A stretch of 64,000 bases of DNA from Pseudomonadota bacterium (GCA_021792365.1 JAJYUT010000003.1:372001-436000), one strand, 5' to 3'; shown: positions 18,059 to 27,221, counted from the stretch's first letter. The notes: generated by a model not told the origin, from the letters alone. Numbers and translations: made by a program.

Positions 18059-18346
18059 ATGTTCATCGTGCTGCTCCGATTTGCCGCCAACAGAGGCGAG
18101 GCCAGCCGCTTGATGGACGGCCACAAGCACTGGCTCCAGCGCGGCTTCGACGACGGCGTGTTCCTGCTGGCCGGCAGCCTGCAGCCGGGCCTGGGCGGCG
18201 CGGTGCTGGCGCACAACACGACAATGACGGATCTGCGGGCGCGGGTGAACGCCGATCCATTCGTCGCGGAAAACGTGGTCAGCGCCGAGATCCTGGACGT
18301 CGCACCATCGCGAAGCGACGCGCGGCTCGCGTTCCTGGGCGGCTGA
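18059..18346 (+). CDS. YciI-like protein
   Basis: 95 residues, the size of short YciI proteins: MFIVLLRFAANRGEASRLMDGHKHWLQRGFDDGVFLLAGSL, quoted in parts FIVLLRFAANRG and GHKHWLQRGFDDGVFLLAG, then DPFVAENVVSAEILDVAPSR. The catalytic-looking His in GHKHW matches the family His. It starts six bases after tetR and four bases before tag, so it is co-transcribed with both. Confidence 0.8.
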   Translation: MFIVLLRFAANRGEASRLMDGHKHWLQRGFDDGVFLLAGSLQPGLGGAVLAHNTTMTDLRARVNADPFVAENVVSAEILDVAPSRSDARLAFLGG

Positions 18347-18350
18347 ACAC

Positions 18351-18953
18351 ATGAGCACGATTCTGGGGCCGGACGGGAAGCCGCGCTGCCGCTGGTGCGC
18401 GGCGGCACCGGAATTCCTGGCCTATCACGACGCCGAATGGGGCTTCCCGGTCAAAGACGATCGTCGCCTGTTCGAGAAGCTGTGCCTGGAGGGCTTCCAG
18501 TCCGGCCTGAGCTGGCGCACCATCCTCGCCAAGCGCGAGAACTTCCGCGCCGCGTTCCATGGCTTCGATTTCGACCGCGTCGCGCGCTTCACCCAGCGCG
18601 ATGTCGAGCGCCTGCTGAAGGACGAGGGCATCGTGCGCCATCGCGGCAAGATCGAGGCCGTCATCAACAACGCCCGGCGTGCGCGGGAACTGGTCAAGGA
18701 GGAGGGCTCGCTCGCCTCCTTCCTCTGGCGCCACGAGCCGGACCACAACGAGCTTGCCGAGCCGCAGAGCGCATCCACGTCGGCGCAATCCATCGCGCTG
18801 TCCAAGGATCTGAAGAAACGTGGCTGGCAGTTCGTCGGGCCGACCACCGTCTATGCCCTCATGCAGGCCATGGGGCTGATCAACGACCACGCCGAGGATT
18901 GCGTGATCCGCGCCAAGGTCGAGCGCGCCCGGAGGGCGTTCAAGCGGCCCTGA
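18351..18953 (+). CDS. tag: DNA-3-methyladenine glycosylase I
   Basis: 200 residues, normal Tag length. RCRWCAAAPEFLAYHDAEWGFPV opens with the conserved Cys and His ligands of the Tag zinc site (RCRWC, YHDAEWG), LCLEGFQSGLSWRTILAKRENFR is the substrate pocket, and NDHAEDC near the end provides the remaining zinc ligands. It excises 3-methyladenine in base-excision repair. Being last in a TetR-led operon suggests control by an electrophile or alkylating signal (inference). Confidence 0.93.
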   Translation: MSTILGPDGKPRCRWCAAAPEFLAYHDAEWGFPVKDDRRLFEKLCLEGFQSGLSWRTILAKRENFRAAFHGFDFDRVARFTQRDVERLLKDEGIVRHRGKIEAVINNARRARELVKEEGSLASFLWRHEPDHNELAEPQSASTSAQSIALSKDLKKRGWQFVGPTTVYALMQAMGLINDHAEDCVIRAKVERARRAFKRP

Positions 18954-18969
18954 ACACACGCCTCCCTGG

Positions 18970-19377
18970 CTACCGGCGCTTCCTGCCGCGCGCAGGCGGC
19001 GGTTCTCCCCTGCCCTCCGCGCGCTCGTCATGGGCTTTCAGCACCCGCTTGGGCGCCTGAGCGCGCCACACGCGGACCAGGTTCGCCTTGGCCCAGGCGA
19101 GATCGAGCTTTTCCGGGCGCATCAGGACCAAGGGCGAGTCCCTGTAATGGGCGGTGACGAAGAAGGTGCCGGGATCGGCCTCCACCAGCATGTCGCGCTC
19201 CTTGATCGGCACCCTGAAGACCGGCGCGTCGGCATGCGGGCTCCACCACACCCAGAGCTTGCCATGCGCCTTCAGCGTCGGCTGGCCGTAAGATGTTGTC
19301 TCCTCGACTCCCGGCAGGCCGAGGCCAAGCGCCAGCGCCTTGATCCGGTTCCAGACGGGCTGCCGTTCCGGCTTCAC
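18970..19377 (-). CDS. MmcQ/YjbR-family protein
   Basis: 135 residues. LGLPGVEETTSYGQPTLKAHGKLWVWW, FRVPIKERDMLVEADPGTFFVTAHYRDSPLVLM (in parts) and the C-terminal WRAQAPKRVL fit the MmcQ/YjbR fold (CyaY-like, double-wing). The tail is basic. The GTG start directly follows the stop of the DUF1428 gene (TGA then GTG), so the two are coupled. It converges with tag. Function unproven. Confidence 0.75.
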   Translation of the reverse strand: MKPERQPVWNRIKALALGLGLPGVEETTSYGQPTLKAHGKLWVWWSPHADAPVFRVPIKERDMLVEADPGTFFVTAHYRDSPLVLMRPEKLDLAWAKANLVRVWRAQAPKRVLKAHDERAEGRGEPPPARGRKRR

Positions 19378-19734
19378 TCACTCACGTCCCATCGTGTGGA
19401 TCGGTGCGAAGCAGCCATAGATGAGGCGCGTGTTGTCGAACGGGATCTCTCCAGAGACGTCCAGCGCGCCATCGGCATGCATCTTCGCCTCGGCAGCCTC
19501 GAGGCTCGCCTTGTCGGGCCAGATCTGCCAGGAAAACACGATCTTTTCGCCTGGCCCTGCATCGACCGCGCGGCGGAAGTCGGTCGTCTTGCCGTCTGGG
19601 ACGTTGTCCTCCCAGGACTCGACGATCTCGAGACACCCATATCGCTTCAAGATTCTCGCCCCGCTCTGGGCCCATGCGCGATAGGCCTCCATCTTCTCCT
19701 CGGGCACGGGAATCACGAGTCCCACGACGTACAT
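19378..19734 (-). CDS. DUF1428 family protein
   Basis: 118 residues. YVVGLVIPVPEEKMEAYR, WEDNVPDGKTTDFRRAVDAGPGEKIVFSWQIWPDK (in parts) and MHADGALDVSGEIPFDNTRLIYGCF are the conserved DUF1428 blocks, a ferredoxin-like fold related to YciI/ABM domains. It is followed without a gap by the MmcQ-like gene. Confidence 0.85.
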   Translation of the reverse strand: MYVVGLVIPVPEEKMEAYRAWAQSGARILKRYGCLEIVESWEDNVPDGKTTDFRRAVDAGPGEKIVFSWQIWPDKASLEAAEAKMHADGALDVSGEIPFDNTRLIYGCFAPIHTMGRE

Positions 19735-20112
19735 GGCGAGGCTCCCAAAAGATGATGCGCGTCACGGCGCGCCGGCGGATCGGTCACGGACCTTCTTTGG
19801 ATAGGCGGATGCGGCGCATCTCGTCCAGCTTTTCGGCCAAAACATGGTCACCGCCGATGGCCGTATCCGCCACGGACGATACCGGCTTCACCGCCGACGG
19901 CACGTTCATTGACGGGGTGCTGCATCACGGCGGCATGATCTTGTATCGGCGGGAATAGCTGGGAGGCGGCCGGCCTGGGACCTTCGCTGCGCGATGCGCG
20001 ACGCCGTCAACGGCTACGACGGCGCGACGCGTCATGCGACGCATGACCAGCAAGGGCAAGCGGCCCATCTGTCGTCGGGGCAGGAACTTAAGTTCAGGCG
20101 AGATCCGGGATG
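19735..20112. other. Gap with one weak small ORF
   Basis: A 41-residue minus-strand reading at 19784–19909 starts MNVPSAVKPVSS and ends LDEMRRIRLSKEGP. It has an even composition but no ribosome site, and I know no relative. The plus-strand reading ending ADGTFIDGVLHHGGMILYRRE (before 19958) is equally unsupported. Nothing else seen. Confidence 0.25.
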
Positions 20113-20592
20113 TCAGTCCTTGTGGATCGGATCGATCCACTTGACCGTTTCGGGCTGTTCGACGGGCGCGATGTCGAGATTGACGACCACCGCCTCGCCG
20201 TCGCTGCGCACCAAGACGCATTCCAGCACCCCCTCGCGCGAGGCGTTGATCTCCTGGTGCGGGACATAGGGCGGGACATAGATGAAGTCGCCGGGCCCGG
20301 CCTCGGCGACGAATTCCAGCTTCTCGCCCCAGCGCATGCGGGCCTTGCCGCGCACCACATAGATGACGCTCTCCAGCGGTCCATGGTGATGCGCGCCGGT
20401 CTTGGCATTGGGGTGGATGTGGACAGTGCCGGCCCACAGCTTCTGGGCGCCGACCCGCGCATAGGTGATGGCGGCCTTGCGGTCCATGCCCGGCGTCTGC
20501 GCGGTATTGCCGTCGAGCGAGCCGCCGGGCATCACGCGGACTCCGTCGTGCTTCCACTTGCCGGCCTGCTCGGGCTTCGGATCGATCGACAT
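20113..20592 (-). CDS. Cupin-domain protein
   Basis: 159 residues from ATG 20592, with GGAGA in the leader. HIHPNAKTGAHHHGPLESVIYVVRGKARMRWG (parts: HPNAKTGAHHHGPLES, VIYVVRGKARMRWG) is cupin motif 1 with three His and a Glu, and GPGDFIYVPPYVPHQEIN is motif 2 with a His. It is a single-domain metal-binding cupin, possibly an isomerase or dioxygenase-like protein. An N-terminal fragment of a close paralogue and its leader occurs at 28529–28655. Confidence 0.85.
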   Translation of the reverse strand: MSIDPKPEQAGKWKHDGVRVMPGGSLDGNTAQTPGMDRKAAITYARVGAQKLWAGTVHIHPNAKTGAHHHGPLESVIYVVRGKARMRWGEKLEFVAEAGPGDFIYVPPYVPHQEINASREGVLECVLVRSDGEAVVVNLDIAPVEQPETVKWIDPIHKD

Positions 20593-20802
20593 GTCATGCT
20601 CTCCGCGGAAAGTCCGTAAAAGTCTGCGACGAGGCGTGCCGATAGTCCAATGGAAACCCAATCGCCAGTCCTTCTCACGCCCATGGGGCGGTTCATGCTC
20701 TCCCGCAGGCCGAGCTGCGGCCTAGGGCGCGCGTCTGCACCTTAACAAAAGATACGGCAATTCGCATGACCAATGCTATCGGCGCGCTGCGGCATTCGAA
20801 AC

Positions 20803-20827
20803 GGAACCACTCCCGATCCTGCCGGTT
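20803..20827 (+). promoter_or_regulatory. EcfG-type (general stress) promoter candidate
   Basis: GGAAC (20803–20807), 16 bases, then GGTT (20824–20827) resembles the alphaproteobacterial EcfG consensus GGAAC-N16/17-cGTT, about 40 bases before the DUF378 ATG. One mismatch at the first −10 base. Confidence 0.4.
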
Positions 20828-20866
20828 TGCCTTGATCACGCGCGCACCGCTCCTTGGAGTAGCAAA

Positions 20867-21094
20867 ATGAAAGCCATCAACCTGATCACCCTCATTCTCG
20901 CCATCATCGGCGGCATCAACTGGGGCCTGGTCGGCGCCTTCCAGTTCGATCTCGTCGCGGCAATCTTCGGCGGGCAGAATGCGGCGTTGGCGCGCCTCGT
21001 CTACGTCCTGGTCGGCCTTTCCGCCTTGTGGCAGCTGATCCCGTTCTTCCGGGCCATCCGCGTCGGCGAGGAGCGAGCCGAGCGGCACGTCTAA
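20867..21094 (+). CDS. DUF378 small membrane protein
   Basis: 75 residues with two hydrophobic segments: LITLILAIIGGINWGLVGAF and VYVLVGLSALWQLIPFF. The INWGLVG motif is the DUF378 hallmark. It is an inner-membrane protein of unknown role, with a C-terminal charged tail. A strong hairpin follows the stop at 21132, and an EcfG-like promoter precedes it, so it is probably a monocistronic stress gene. Confidence 0.85.
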   Translation: MKAINLITLILAIIGGINWGLVGAFQFDLVAAIFGGQNAALARLVYVLVGLSALWQLIPFFRAIRVGEERAERHV

Positions 21095-21131
21095 CCAGGC
21101 GCTTTCGAAGCGAACAGTCGACACACCTAGG

Positions 21132-21162
21132 GCGAGCAGCACGCATCGGCGTGTCTGCTCGC
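21132..21162 (+). terminator. Hairpin terminator after DUF378 (repeat copy A)
   Basis: GCGAGCAG-CACGC (21132–21144), loop ATCG, GCGTG-T-CTGCTCGC (21149–21162): a 13-base stem with one bulge, then TTTCTC. A related hairpin occurs at 23382–23416. Confidence 0.55.
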
Positions 21163-21699
21163 TTTCTCTCACCAGTTGAGCGCCGCCTTTGCATGTAAGC
21201 CGGACTAAGCGGCGACCAAATCGAAGTGGCGACAATCTGTCCTCGCGGCTTCCATGAACGGCACACACGTCCGCTGACACCTTCGGCTATTGGCCGCGTG
21301 TGGTCGGTTGCGATCAACAGACCGAGTAGCCGCGGATCTGCGACCAGCACGTGCGAGAAGCCAAGCAGTAGTCCGTTTCGCACCCGTAGATGATCGCACT
21401 GCGCCGTCAGTGATGCCGAACACCAGTGTGGGCATCGGCATGCACCGTGCCAACAGGACCGAATTTCTCGGAATGCTGGCCATTAGGGGTCGGCAGGGCA
21501 TTTTTTCCGTTGTGTCCGCAACCGTACGTGCATATAATGTCCCCTTCGGGTCCTCAGGTCGCACAGTCCTTATCGCCGACCCAACGCTCTCGCTGAACAA
21601 AGCGATCCTAATCACGAAGCGAACGCTCGCGCTGCATTCAGCCGGCGTAGACGCTTGCATCGATCATGAGGGCGCAAAGACTCTTGTTGGACGCTTTCT
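21163..21699. other. Non-coding stretch before the HWE kinase
   Basis: Several ORF-length readings exist on both strands, but none has domain-like sequence or a ribosome site. The stretch presumably contains the kinase promoter; I could not pick a convincing −35/−10 or EcfG site. Confidence 0.4.
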
Positions 21700-23226
21700 A
21701 TGGCGCATCTGGTCGAAACCCCTGGCGTTGGCGCATCCCTTCCGGTATCGGCGCTCTCCACGGCTGAACTGAGGCGCCATCCAGGGCGTCCTCCCGACCA
21801 TGAATCGGAAAACCGCCACTTGATCGCATTGGCGACGGAGATGGCGACGGCGCCCCACCGCATCCTGCAGCAGCTCGCTGAAAGCGCGCTGTCCCTGTGC
21901 CACGCCCATTCGGCCGGCCTCAGCCTGTTGGAGGAGGGCGACCAGAGAAATCTGCGCTGGCGCGCCATCGCCGGAGCATGGTCTCCATATCTGGGCGGCG
22001 GCACGCCGCGAGACTTCGGTCCTTGTGGCACCGTGCTGGACCATAGCATGCCACTGTTGTTTTCACATCCGGAGCGGGACTTTCCCTATCTCCGAGAAGT
22101 CACGCCTCTCCTTGATGAAGGCATTCTTATTCCGTTCTACAGCAGAGGCGAAGCGGTCGGGACGATCTGGGTGGTCTCCCATGACGAGACCTGCCGCTTT
22201 GACACAGAAGACCTGCGGGTGATGACCAATCTCGGCGCCTTCGCGGCGGCGGCCTATCAAGTTTCGCTGTCGCTCAACCAGGCCCAGCGGATCGCAACCG
22301 TCGTGGAATCGTCCAGCGATGCGATCGTGAGCCAAAATCTCGATGGTGTCTTCACCACGTGGAACCCGGCGGCAACGCGGCTCTTCGGCTACATGGCCGA
22401 AGACATCATAGGCCAGCGCGTTTCCATCCTGATCCCGCCGGATCGCCGGGACGAGGAGCGCAAGATGATCGAGCGCATCCAACGCGGCGAGCGCATCAAA
22501 CACTATGAAACGATTCGCAGGCGCAAGGATGGAAGCCTGGTTCCGGTTTCACTGTCGGTTTCGCCGCTCAGGAACCACGATGGCAAGATCATCGGCGCCT
22601 CGAAGGTGGCCCGCGACATCTCCGAGCGCAAGCAAAAGGAAGCGCATGTTGCTCTCCTCTCTCGGGAGGTTGACCACCGTTCCAAGAACCTTCTATCGCT
22701 GGTGCAGGCAACGGTGCGCCTTGCGCATGGGGATACGCCCGATGCCATCAAGACGGCAATCGAAGGACGCGTCCGGGCTCTTGCGAACGTGCACAACCTG
22801 CTGGGAAAGGCGCACTGGATCGGTGTCGATATCCGCAGCTTGATCTCGGCGGAGCTCTCGCCCTACAGCGCCGACGGGAAGTCGCGCGCGGAACTTGTTG
22901 GGCCGGAATTGCTGTTGAAGTCGCGGTCGGCGCAAACGATCGCCGTTGCCTTGCACGAGTTGACAACCAATGCAGTCAAGTATGGAGCGCTGTCAACGAA
23001 AGCGGGCAGGGTCCAAGTGGAGTGGTCGATTGCCTCAGACCGGAAGCTCGTCATCGTGTGGACCGAGTCCAACGGTCCACCTGTAACGCCGCCATCACGT
23101 CGCGGCTTTGGCACTTTGGTCCTTGAACAGATTGTAAAGGGCCAAATGAACGGGGAAGCAAACCTCGCCTGGCGCGCAAGCGGACTCGTGTGCACGCTTA
23201 CGGTGGACCCTGCCATTGAGCTCTGA
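21700..23226 (+). CDS. Orphan GAF–PAS–HWE sensor histidine kinase
   Basis: 508 residues, no membrane segment, so cytoplasmic. Residues about 40–195 form a GAF domain (LQQLAESALSLCHAHSAGLSLLE, GTIWVVSHDETCRFDTEDLRVM in parts). Residues about 196–312 form a PAS/PAC domain (SSSDAIVSQNLDGVFTTWNPAA, LRNHDGKIIGASKVARDISE). The rest is an HWE-type transmitter: phospho-acceptor H326 in EVDHRSKNLL, the N box HELTTNAVKYGALS (419–432), and WTESNGPPV (454–462) giving the W-x-E of the family. No response regulator lies nearby. HWE kinases often act in light, stress or general stress response (PhyR) circuits. Confidence 0.9.
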   Translation: MAHLVETPGVGASLPVSALSTAELRRHPGRPPDHESENRHLIALATEMATAPHRILQQLAESALSLCHAHSAGLSLLEEGDQRNLRWRAIAGAWSPYLGGGTPRDFGPCGTVLDHSMPLLFSHPERDFPYLREVTPLLDEGILIPFYSRGEAVGTIWVVSHDETCRFDTEDLRVMTNLGAFAAAAYQVSLSLNQAQRIATVVESSSDAIVSQNLDGVFTTWNPAATRLFGYMAEDIIGQRVSILIPPDRRDEERKMIERIQRGERIKHYETIRRRKDGSLVPVSLSVSPLRNHDGKIIGASKVARDISERKQKEAHVALLSREVDHRSKNLLSLVQATVRLAHGDTPDAIKTAIEGRVRALANVHNLLGKAHWIGVDIRSLISAELSPYSADGKSRAELVGPELLLKSRSAQTIAVALHELTTNAVKYGALSTKAGRVQVEWSIASDRKLVIVWTESNGPPVTPPSRRGFGTLVLEQIVKGQMNGEANLAWRASGLVCTLTVDPAIEL

Positions 23227-23539
23227 CGCGGCCATTGAGCTTGCGCTCCTAAAACCTGCTTTCGAGAGCCAGACGTGATCGCCGCTCGTAACGGCCACGT
23301 CTCCATTGACCTTCTGTTATCGACGAGCCCTCTGAACAAAGGTCCAGTAACCCGAGCCGAACGGTCGGCAGACTGACACCAGAGCGAGCAGCACGCGGCG
23401 GCGCATCTGTTCGCTCCCGTTCACGGTGAGGCGCCACCTGCATCAGCTGTGGCAGACCAGCGTCGCGGTAGCGTTGGTGCGACTCACTGCTGAGATCAGT
23501 GCCTCTGCCGCCGAGCGCAGGCTGTTGGCGGTCATCGCG
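23227..23539. other. Gap after the HWE kinase
   Basis: No gene seen. It contains a second copy of the hairpin repeat found after the DUF378 gene (listed separately) within about 85 bases of recognisable similarity to 21111–21195. Confidence 0.5.
23382..23416. repeat. Hairpin repeat copy B
   Basis: GAGCGAGCAGCACGC at 23382–23396 can pair imperfectly with GCGCATCTGTTCGCTC at 23401–23416. The core GCGAGCAGCACGC is identical to copy A at 21132–21144, and flanking sequence is also similar in the same order, so this is a dispersed intergenic repeat and not a chance hairpin. Confidence 0.5.
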
Positions 23540-23941
23540 TCAACCCCCGTGCTGCCAGCTCTTAAAGACGAATTCTAGGCTATAGCCGTCCGGGTCCCTG
23601 AGTTGCGCCGCATAGTAGCGGGGATCGTAGTGAAGCTGCGGCGCCGGTGCGTGGATCTCGGTCGCCCCGGCGGCCAGAGCCTCGATGTGGGCGGCATCCA
23701 CCATGGCTTCGGACTCCGCGACAAAGCCGACATGCACTGCGCCGGGTGCCGCCATGCCCTGCTTCAGCCAGAAGAACATCCGGCCGTTGGCACCGAAGCC
23801 CTTGAGGTCGGGATGCCCCGCCGGGCCGTCCTTGCCGGCATAGTCGAGACGGGCAGTGATCCCGAGCACCGGAAGCACTCATTCGTAAAAGGCGACCGAC
23901 TGCGCGGTATCGCCTACTGTTAGAAAGATGTGATCGAGCAT
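23540..23941 (-). pseudogene. VOC/glyoxalase-family gene interrupted by an in-frame TGA
   Basis: From ATG 23941, six bases after a strong GAGGAGG, the reading is MLDHIFLTVGDTAQSVAFYE, then TGA (23881–23879), then VLPVLGITARLDYAG onward to the stop at 23540. LDHIFLTVGD..SVAFYE is the canonical VOC start and DPDGYSLEFVFK the canonical end (Glu metal ligand), so both halves belong to one gene of about 133 codons. A single C-to-T change of CGA, or a sequencing error, would explain the stop. The downstream part has no good start of its own. Confidence 0.75.
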
Positions 23942-24090
23942 GTGAACCTCCTCGGATGATGTAGCCGCCGCCGATTTCGATGCTCTACGCGTTGATCCAG
24001 CGGTTGTCGCCCGAACGCGACCTTTCCTGTAAAGCTCCATTGTTGTCTGGCACGCTCTGACTCCTATTGCTTCGCTCTGCTAGGCCGCTC

Positions 24091-26226
24091 TCAGAGGAGC
24101 TTGTCCGGCGTTGCCGGCAGTTCGCGGATACGCTTGCCGGTGGCGTGGAAGATGGCGTTGGTGATCGCCGGCGCGACGCCGACCATTGCGATTTCGCCGA
24201 CGCCTTTCACCCCGAGCGGGTTCACGTGCAGGTCGTGCTCCTCGACGAAGATCGCCTCCATGACGGGCGGCGTGTCGGCGTGAACCGGTACCGGGTACTC
24301 GGCGAGGTTCGCATTCGGGACGCGCCCGTTGCGCGCGTCCAAGACCGCATGCTCCATCAGTGCCATCCCGATGCCGCCGATCATCCCTCCGATACACTGG
24401 CTTCTGGTCAACTTCGGATTGACGATGCGGCCGGCGCCGTATGCTCCCACCATGCTCCGAACGCGGGTCTCGCCAAGATCCGGATCGACGGCGACCTCCA
24501 CGAACACGGCCCCGAAGGCATGCATCGAGAACCGCTGGCTCTCATCGCCCGGATTCGTGTCTACCGAAGCCTCGACGGGTTGGCCGATGCGGCGCACCGC
24601 CTCCAGAAGGTCATTGGCGCCGCCGCGCGCGAGTGCGTCCTCGCGCGCCTTGCGGCAGGCCGCCTGGACAGCGCTGCCGACGCTGGCCATGGTCAGTGAG
24701 CCCCCGTGCACCGGGGCGTTCGGGAGCCGGGTATCGCCGAGGACGAATTTCACCCGCTCGATCGGCAGGCCCAGGGCTTCGGCCGCCACCTGCGTCATGG
24801 AGGTCCAGGTTCCCGGCCCCATGTCGCTGGCCGCGCTCGTCACCTCGGCGGTGCCGTCTGGCAAGAGGCGCGCCATGGCCGAGGCCGGCGCGAAGTTCAT
24901 CGGGTAGGTGGCGGTCGCCATGCCCCAGCCAATCAGCAAGCGTCCGTCGCGCATGGAGCGCGGCTGCGCGCTGCGGCGACTCCACCCGAAGCGCTCGGCA
25001 GCAGCCCGGTAGCACGCCCGGGTCGAGCGGCTGGAGAACGGGAGCTTTTTAAACTCGTCCCGCTCCGGTTCGTTGAGCAGGCGCAACTCGACAGGATCCA
25101 TGTTCAACGCGACAGCGAGTTCGTCCATGGCAGATTCGAGCGCGAACACCCCGCTAGCCTCGCCAGGCGCGCGCATGTAGGTCGGCGTATGCACGTTCAT
25201 ACGCGCGAGGCGGTGGCGCGTGTCGACGTTCGGGCAGGAATACAGGAACCGGCTTGCGTTCAGGAGCGCCTCCGAGAATTCCTCGTAGGTCGACGTCTCT
25301 TGATAGCCATCGTGCATGATCGCGGCGAGACGCCCGTCGCGCGAAGCGCCGAGGGCGACCTGCTGCACCGTATGCGGGCGGTAGCCGACGCCGTAATACA
25401 TCTCCCGGCGCGACAGCATCACCTTCACGGGGCGTCCGGCAGCGCGGGCGCCAAGGGCCGCCAGCGTGACGTGCGGCCACGTCCGCAGCGACGAGCCGAA
25501 GGCGCCGCCGACGAAGGGCGAAATCACGCGGACGTTCTGAGCCGGAATGCCGAACACGGCCGCGATCTCCTCGGCTGTGTTGTGCACCCATTGCGTCTTG
25601 TCCCAGAGCGTCAGGCGATCGCCATCCCATGCCGCGATCGTGGCATGCATCTCGATCGGGTTGTGGTTCTCGCGCGGGTGGATGTAGGTTTGCTCCACCT
25701 TGACCTCGGCGGACGCGAGCGCTCCCTCGGGATCGCCGCGCCGGGTCGCCGGCGGCCGGACCTCGCCCTGGTCGGTCTTCTGCTGCGTCGGCTGGACCGG
25801 CGCGACACGGGTGATGTCGGTTGTCCAGCTTTCCGGCGTGTAAGTGACGCGCACCAGCGCCGCCGCGTGCCGGGCCTGTTCGACGGTGTCTGCGATCACG
25901 AGAGCGATGGGTTGGCCCTGATGGCTGACCCGGTCGTCTTGGAGCACGTGCAGGCGCTCCCCGACCTGCGGATCGACGGCGCCCTTGTGCGGGCTATAGG
26001 GGAGCCGTGGTGCGTTCCGATGCGTCAGCACTGCGACGACGCCGGGGCCGCGTTCGGCCGCGGCGCTGTCGATCGAAGCGATGCGGCCGTTCGCGACCGT
26101 GCTCCGCACGATGGCGCCATGGGCCTGACGCGGCAGATCGAATTCTGCTGCATACCTGGCGGCGCCGGTAACCTTCTGCCGACCGTCGACCCGGCTGACG
26201 GGTTGTCCGATGAAAGCGGTGGTCAT
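24091..26226 (-). CDS. paoC: Molybdopterin-binding subunit of periplasmic aldehyde oxidoreductase (PaoC-like)
   Basis: 711 residues of the xanthine-oxidase family large subunit. The first domain contains GQPVSRVDGRQKVTGAARYAAEF and the catalytic part PFVGGAFGSSLRTWPH (molybdopterin contact), MNVHTPTYMRAPGEASGVFALE, and the C-terminal KGVGEIAMVGVAPAITNAIF with the catalytic glutamate in GVGE. It has no signal sequence of its own; in PaoABC it is carried out by the Tat signal on PaoA. It overlaps paoB by four bases. Expected to oxidise aromatic or aliphatic aldehydes to acids. Confidence 0.88.
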   Translation of the reverse strand: MTTAFIGQPVSRVDGRQKVTGAARYAAEFDLPRQAHGAIVRSTVANGRIASIDSAAAERGPGVVAVLTHRNAPRLPYSPHKGAVDPQVGERLHVLQDDRVSHQGQPIALVIADTVEQARHAAALVRVTYTPESWTTDITRVAPVQPTQQKTDQGEVRPPATRRGDPEGALASAEVKVEQTYIHPRENHNPIEMHATIAAWDGDRLTLWDKTQWVHNTAEEIAAVFGIPAQNVRVISPFVGGAFGSSLRTWPHVTLAALGARAAGRPVKVMLSRREMYYGVGYRPHTVQQVALGASRDGRLAAIMHDGYQETSTYEEFSEALLNASRFLYSCPNVDTRHRLARMNVHTPTYMRAPGEASGVFALESAMDELAVALNMDPVELRLLNEPERDEFKKLPFSSRSTRACYRAAAERFGWSRRSAQPRSMRDGRLLIGWGMATATYPMNFAPASAMARLLPDGTAEVTSAASDMGPGTWTSMTQVAAEALGLPIERVKFVLGDTRLPNAPVHGGSLTMASVGSAVQAACRKAREDALARGGANDLLEAVRRIGQPVEASVDTNPGDESQRFSMHAFGAVFVEVAVDPDLGETRVRSMVGAYGAGRIVNPKLTRSQCIGGMIGGIGMALMEHAVLDARNGRVPNANLAEYPVPVHADTPPVMEAIFVEEHDLHVNPLGVKGVGEIAMVGVAPAITNAIFHATGKRIRELPATPDKLL

Positions 26227-27221
26227 GCGCGCGCTCCCGCAATTTCGACGGCGCGCACGATGGCGCGCTGCATGAGTTCAATCTTGAAGTCGTTATGCCC
26301 GCGGCCCTGCGCCCCGTCCGCGGCGAGCGCTGCCGCCCGGCGGAGTGCCGCCGGATCGAGGCCCCCGCCAGCGAGCGCCGCCTCGACCCGCGGAACACGC
26401 CATGGCTTGGTGCCCACCCCGCCGAGGGCGACGCGCGCCTGCCGGATGGTGCCGCCATCCATGTCGAGCGCCACCGCGGCGGAGACCACCGCGAACTCGA
26501 AGGAGGCGCGGTCGCGCACCTTGAGGTAGTGCGAGCGTCGGGCCATGGGGCTGGCCGGCACGGTGATGGCCGTAATGACCTCACCGGGTTCGAGTACCGT
26601 CTCGAGGTGGGGCGCATCGCCGGGCAGGCGGTGAAACTCCGCCAGCGGCACCGTGCGGTCTCCGCCTGCCCTGCGCACCTCGACGGATGCACCGAGCGCG
26701 ACCAGCGCCACCGCAAGGTCCGAAGGATTGGCGGCGATACAGTGCTCGCTCGTGCCGAGCACCGCATGCCAACGGTTCTCTCCGCCCACAGCGGCGCAGC
26801 CGGAGCCTGGCGCACGCTTGTTGCAAGCGGCGTAGCCGACATCGCGGAAGTATGGGCAACGGGTGCGCTGCAGGAGGTTGCCGCCCATGGTGGCTTGGTT
26901 GCGCACTTGTGGGCTGGCCGAGTTCAACAGCGCCTCTGAGATGACGGGAAACTGCTCGATGATCCTGGGATGCGCGGCCACGTCAGCCATCGTGGCGGCG
27001 GCGCCGAGCCGCAGGCCCTGCGGTCCGATTTCGACGCGGTTGTCCAGAAGACCCGCGAGGCTGATGAGCCGATCGGGCCGACGCACGTACTCCTGCAGGA
27101 GCTGCACCATGTCGGTGCCGCCGGCGATGTATTCGGCGGGTGCGTCGTTGCGGCCAGCCTGGGCGCCGAAGGCGAGCGCGGCGGGCAGATCGCGTGGTCT
27201 TTCGAGGGTAAAGGGGTGCAT
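26223..27221 (-). CDS. paoB: FAD-binding subunit with an extra iron-sulfur insertion (PaoB-like)
   Basis: 332 residues. EYIAGGTDMVQLLQEYVRRP is the FAD pyrophosphate loop and TMGGNLLQRTRCPYFRD the second FAD motif. The following C-x-cluster (RTRCPYF, YAACNKRAPGSGCAAVGG) matches the [4Fe-4S] insertion known in E. coli PaoB but absent from ordinary xanthine dehydrogenase subunits. That is the main reason for naming this system PaoABC. It lies three bases after paoA and overlaps paoC. Confidence 0.88.
   Translation of the reverse strand: MHPFTLERPRDLPAALAFGAQAGRNDAPAEYIAGGTDMVQLLQEYVRRPDRLISLAGLLDNRVEIGPQGLRLGAAATMADVAAHPRIIEQFPVISEALLNSASPQVRNQATMGGNLLQRTRCPYFRDVGYAACNKRAPGSGCAAVGGENRWHAVLGTSEHCIAANPSDLAVALVALGASVEVRRAGGDRTVPLAEFHRLPGDAPHLETVLEPGEVITAITVPASPMARRSHYLKVRDRASFEFAVVSAAVALDMDGGTIRQARVALGGVGTKPWRVPRVEAALAGGGLDPAALRRAAALAADGAQGRGHNDFKIELMQRAIVRAVEIAGARA

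Noticed and set aside
24706-26529. A 607-residue plus-strand ORF opposite paoC and paoB
   Set aside because: Antisense shadow; the minus strand carries the molybdopterin and FAD motifs.
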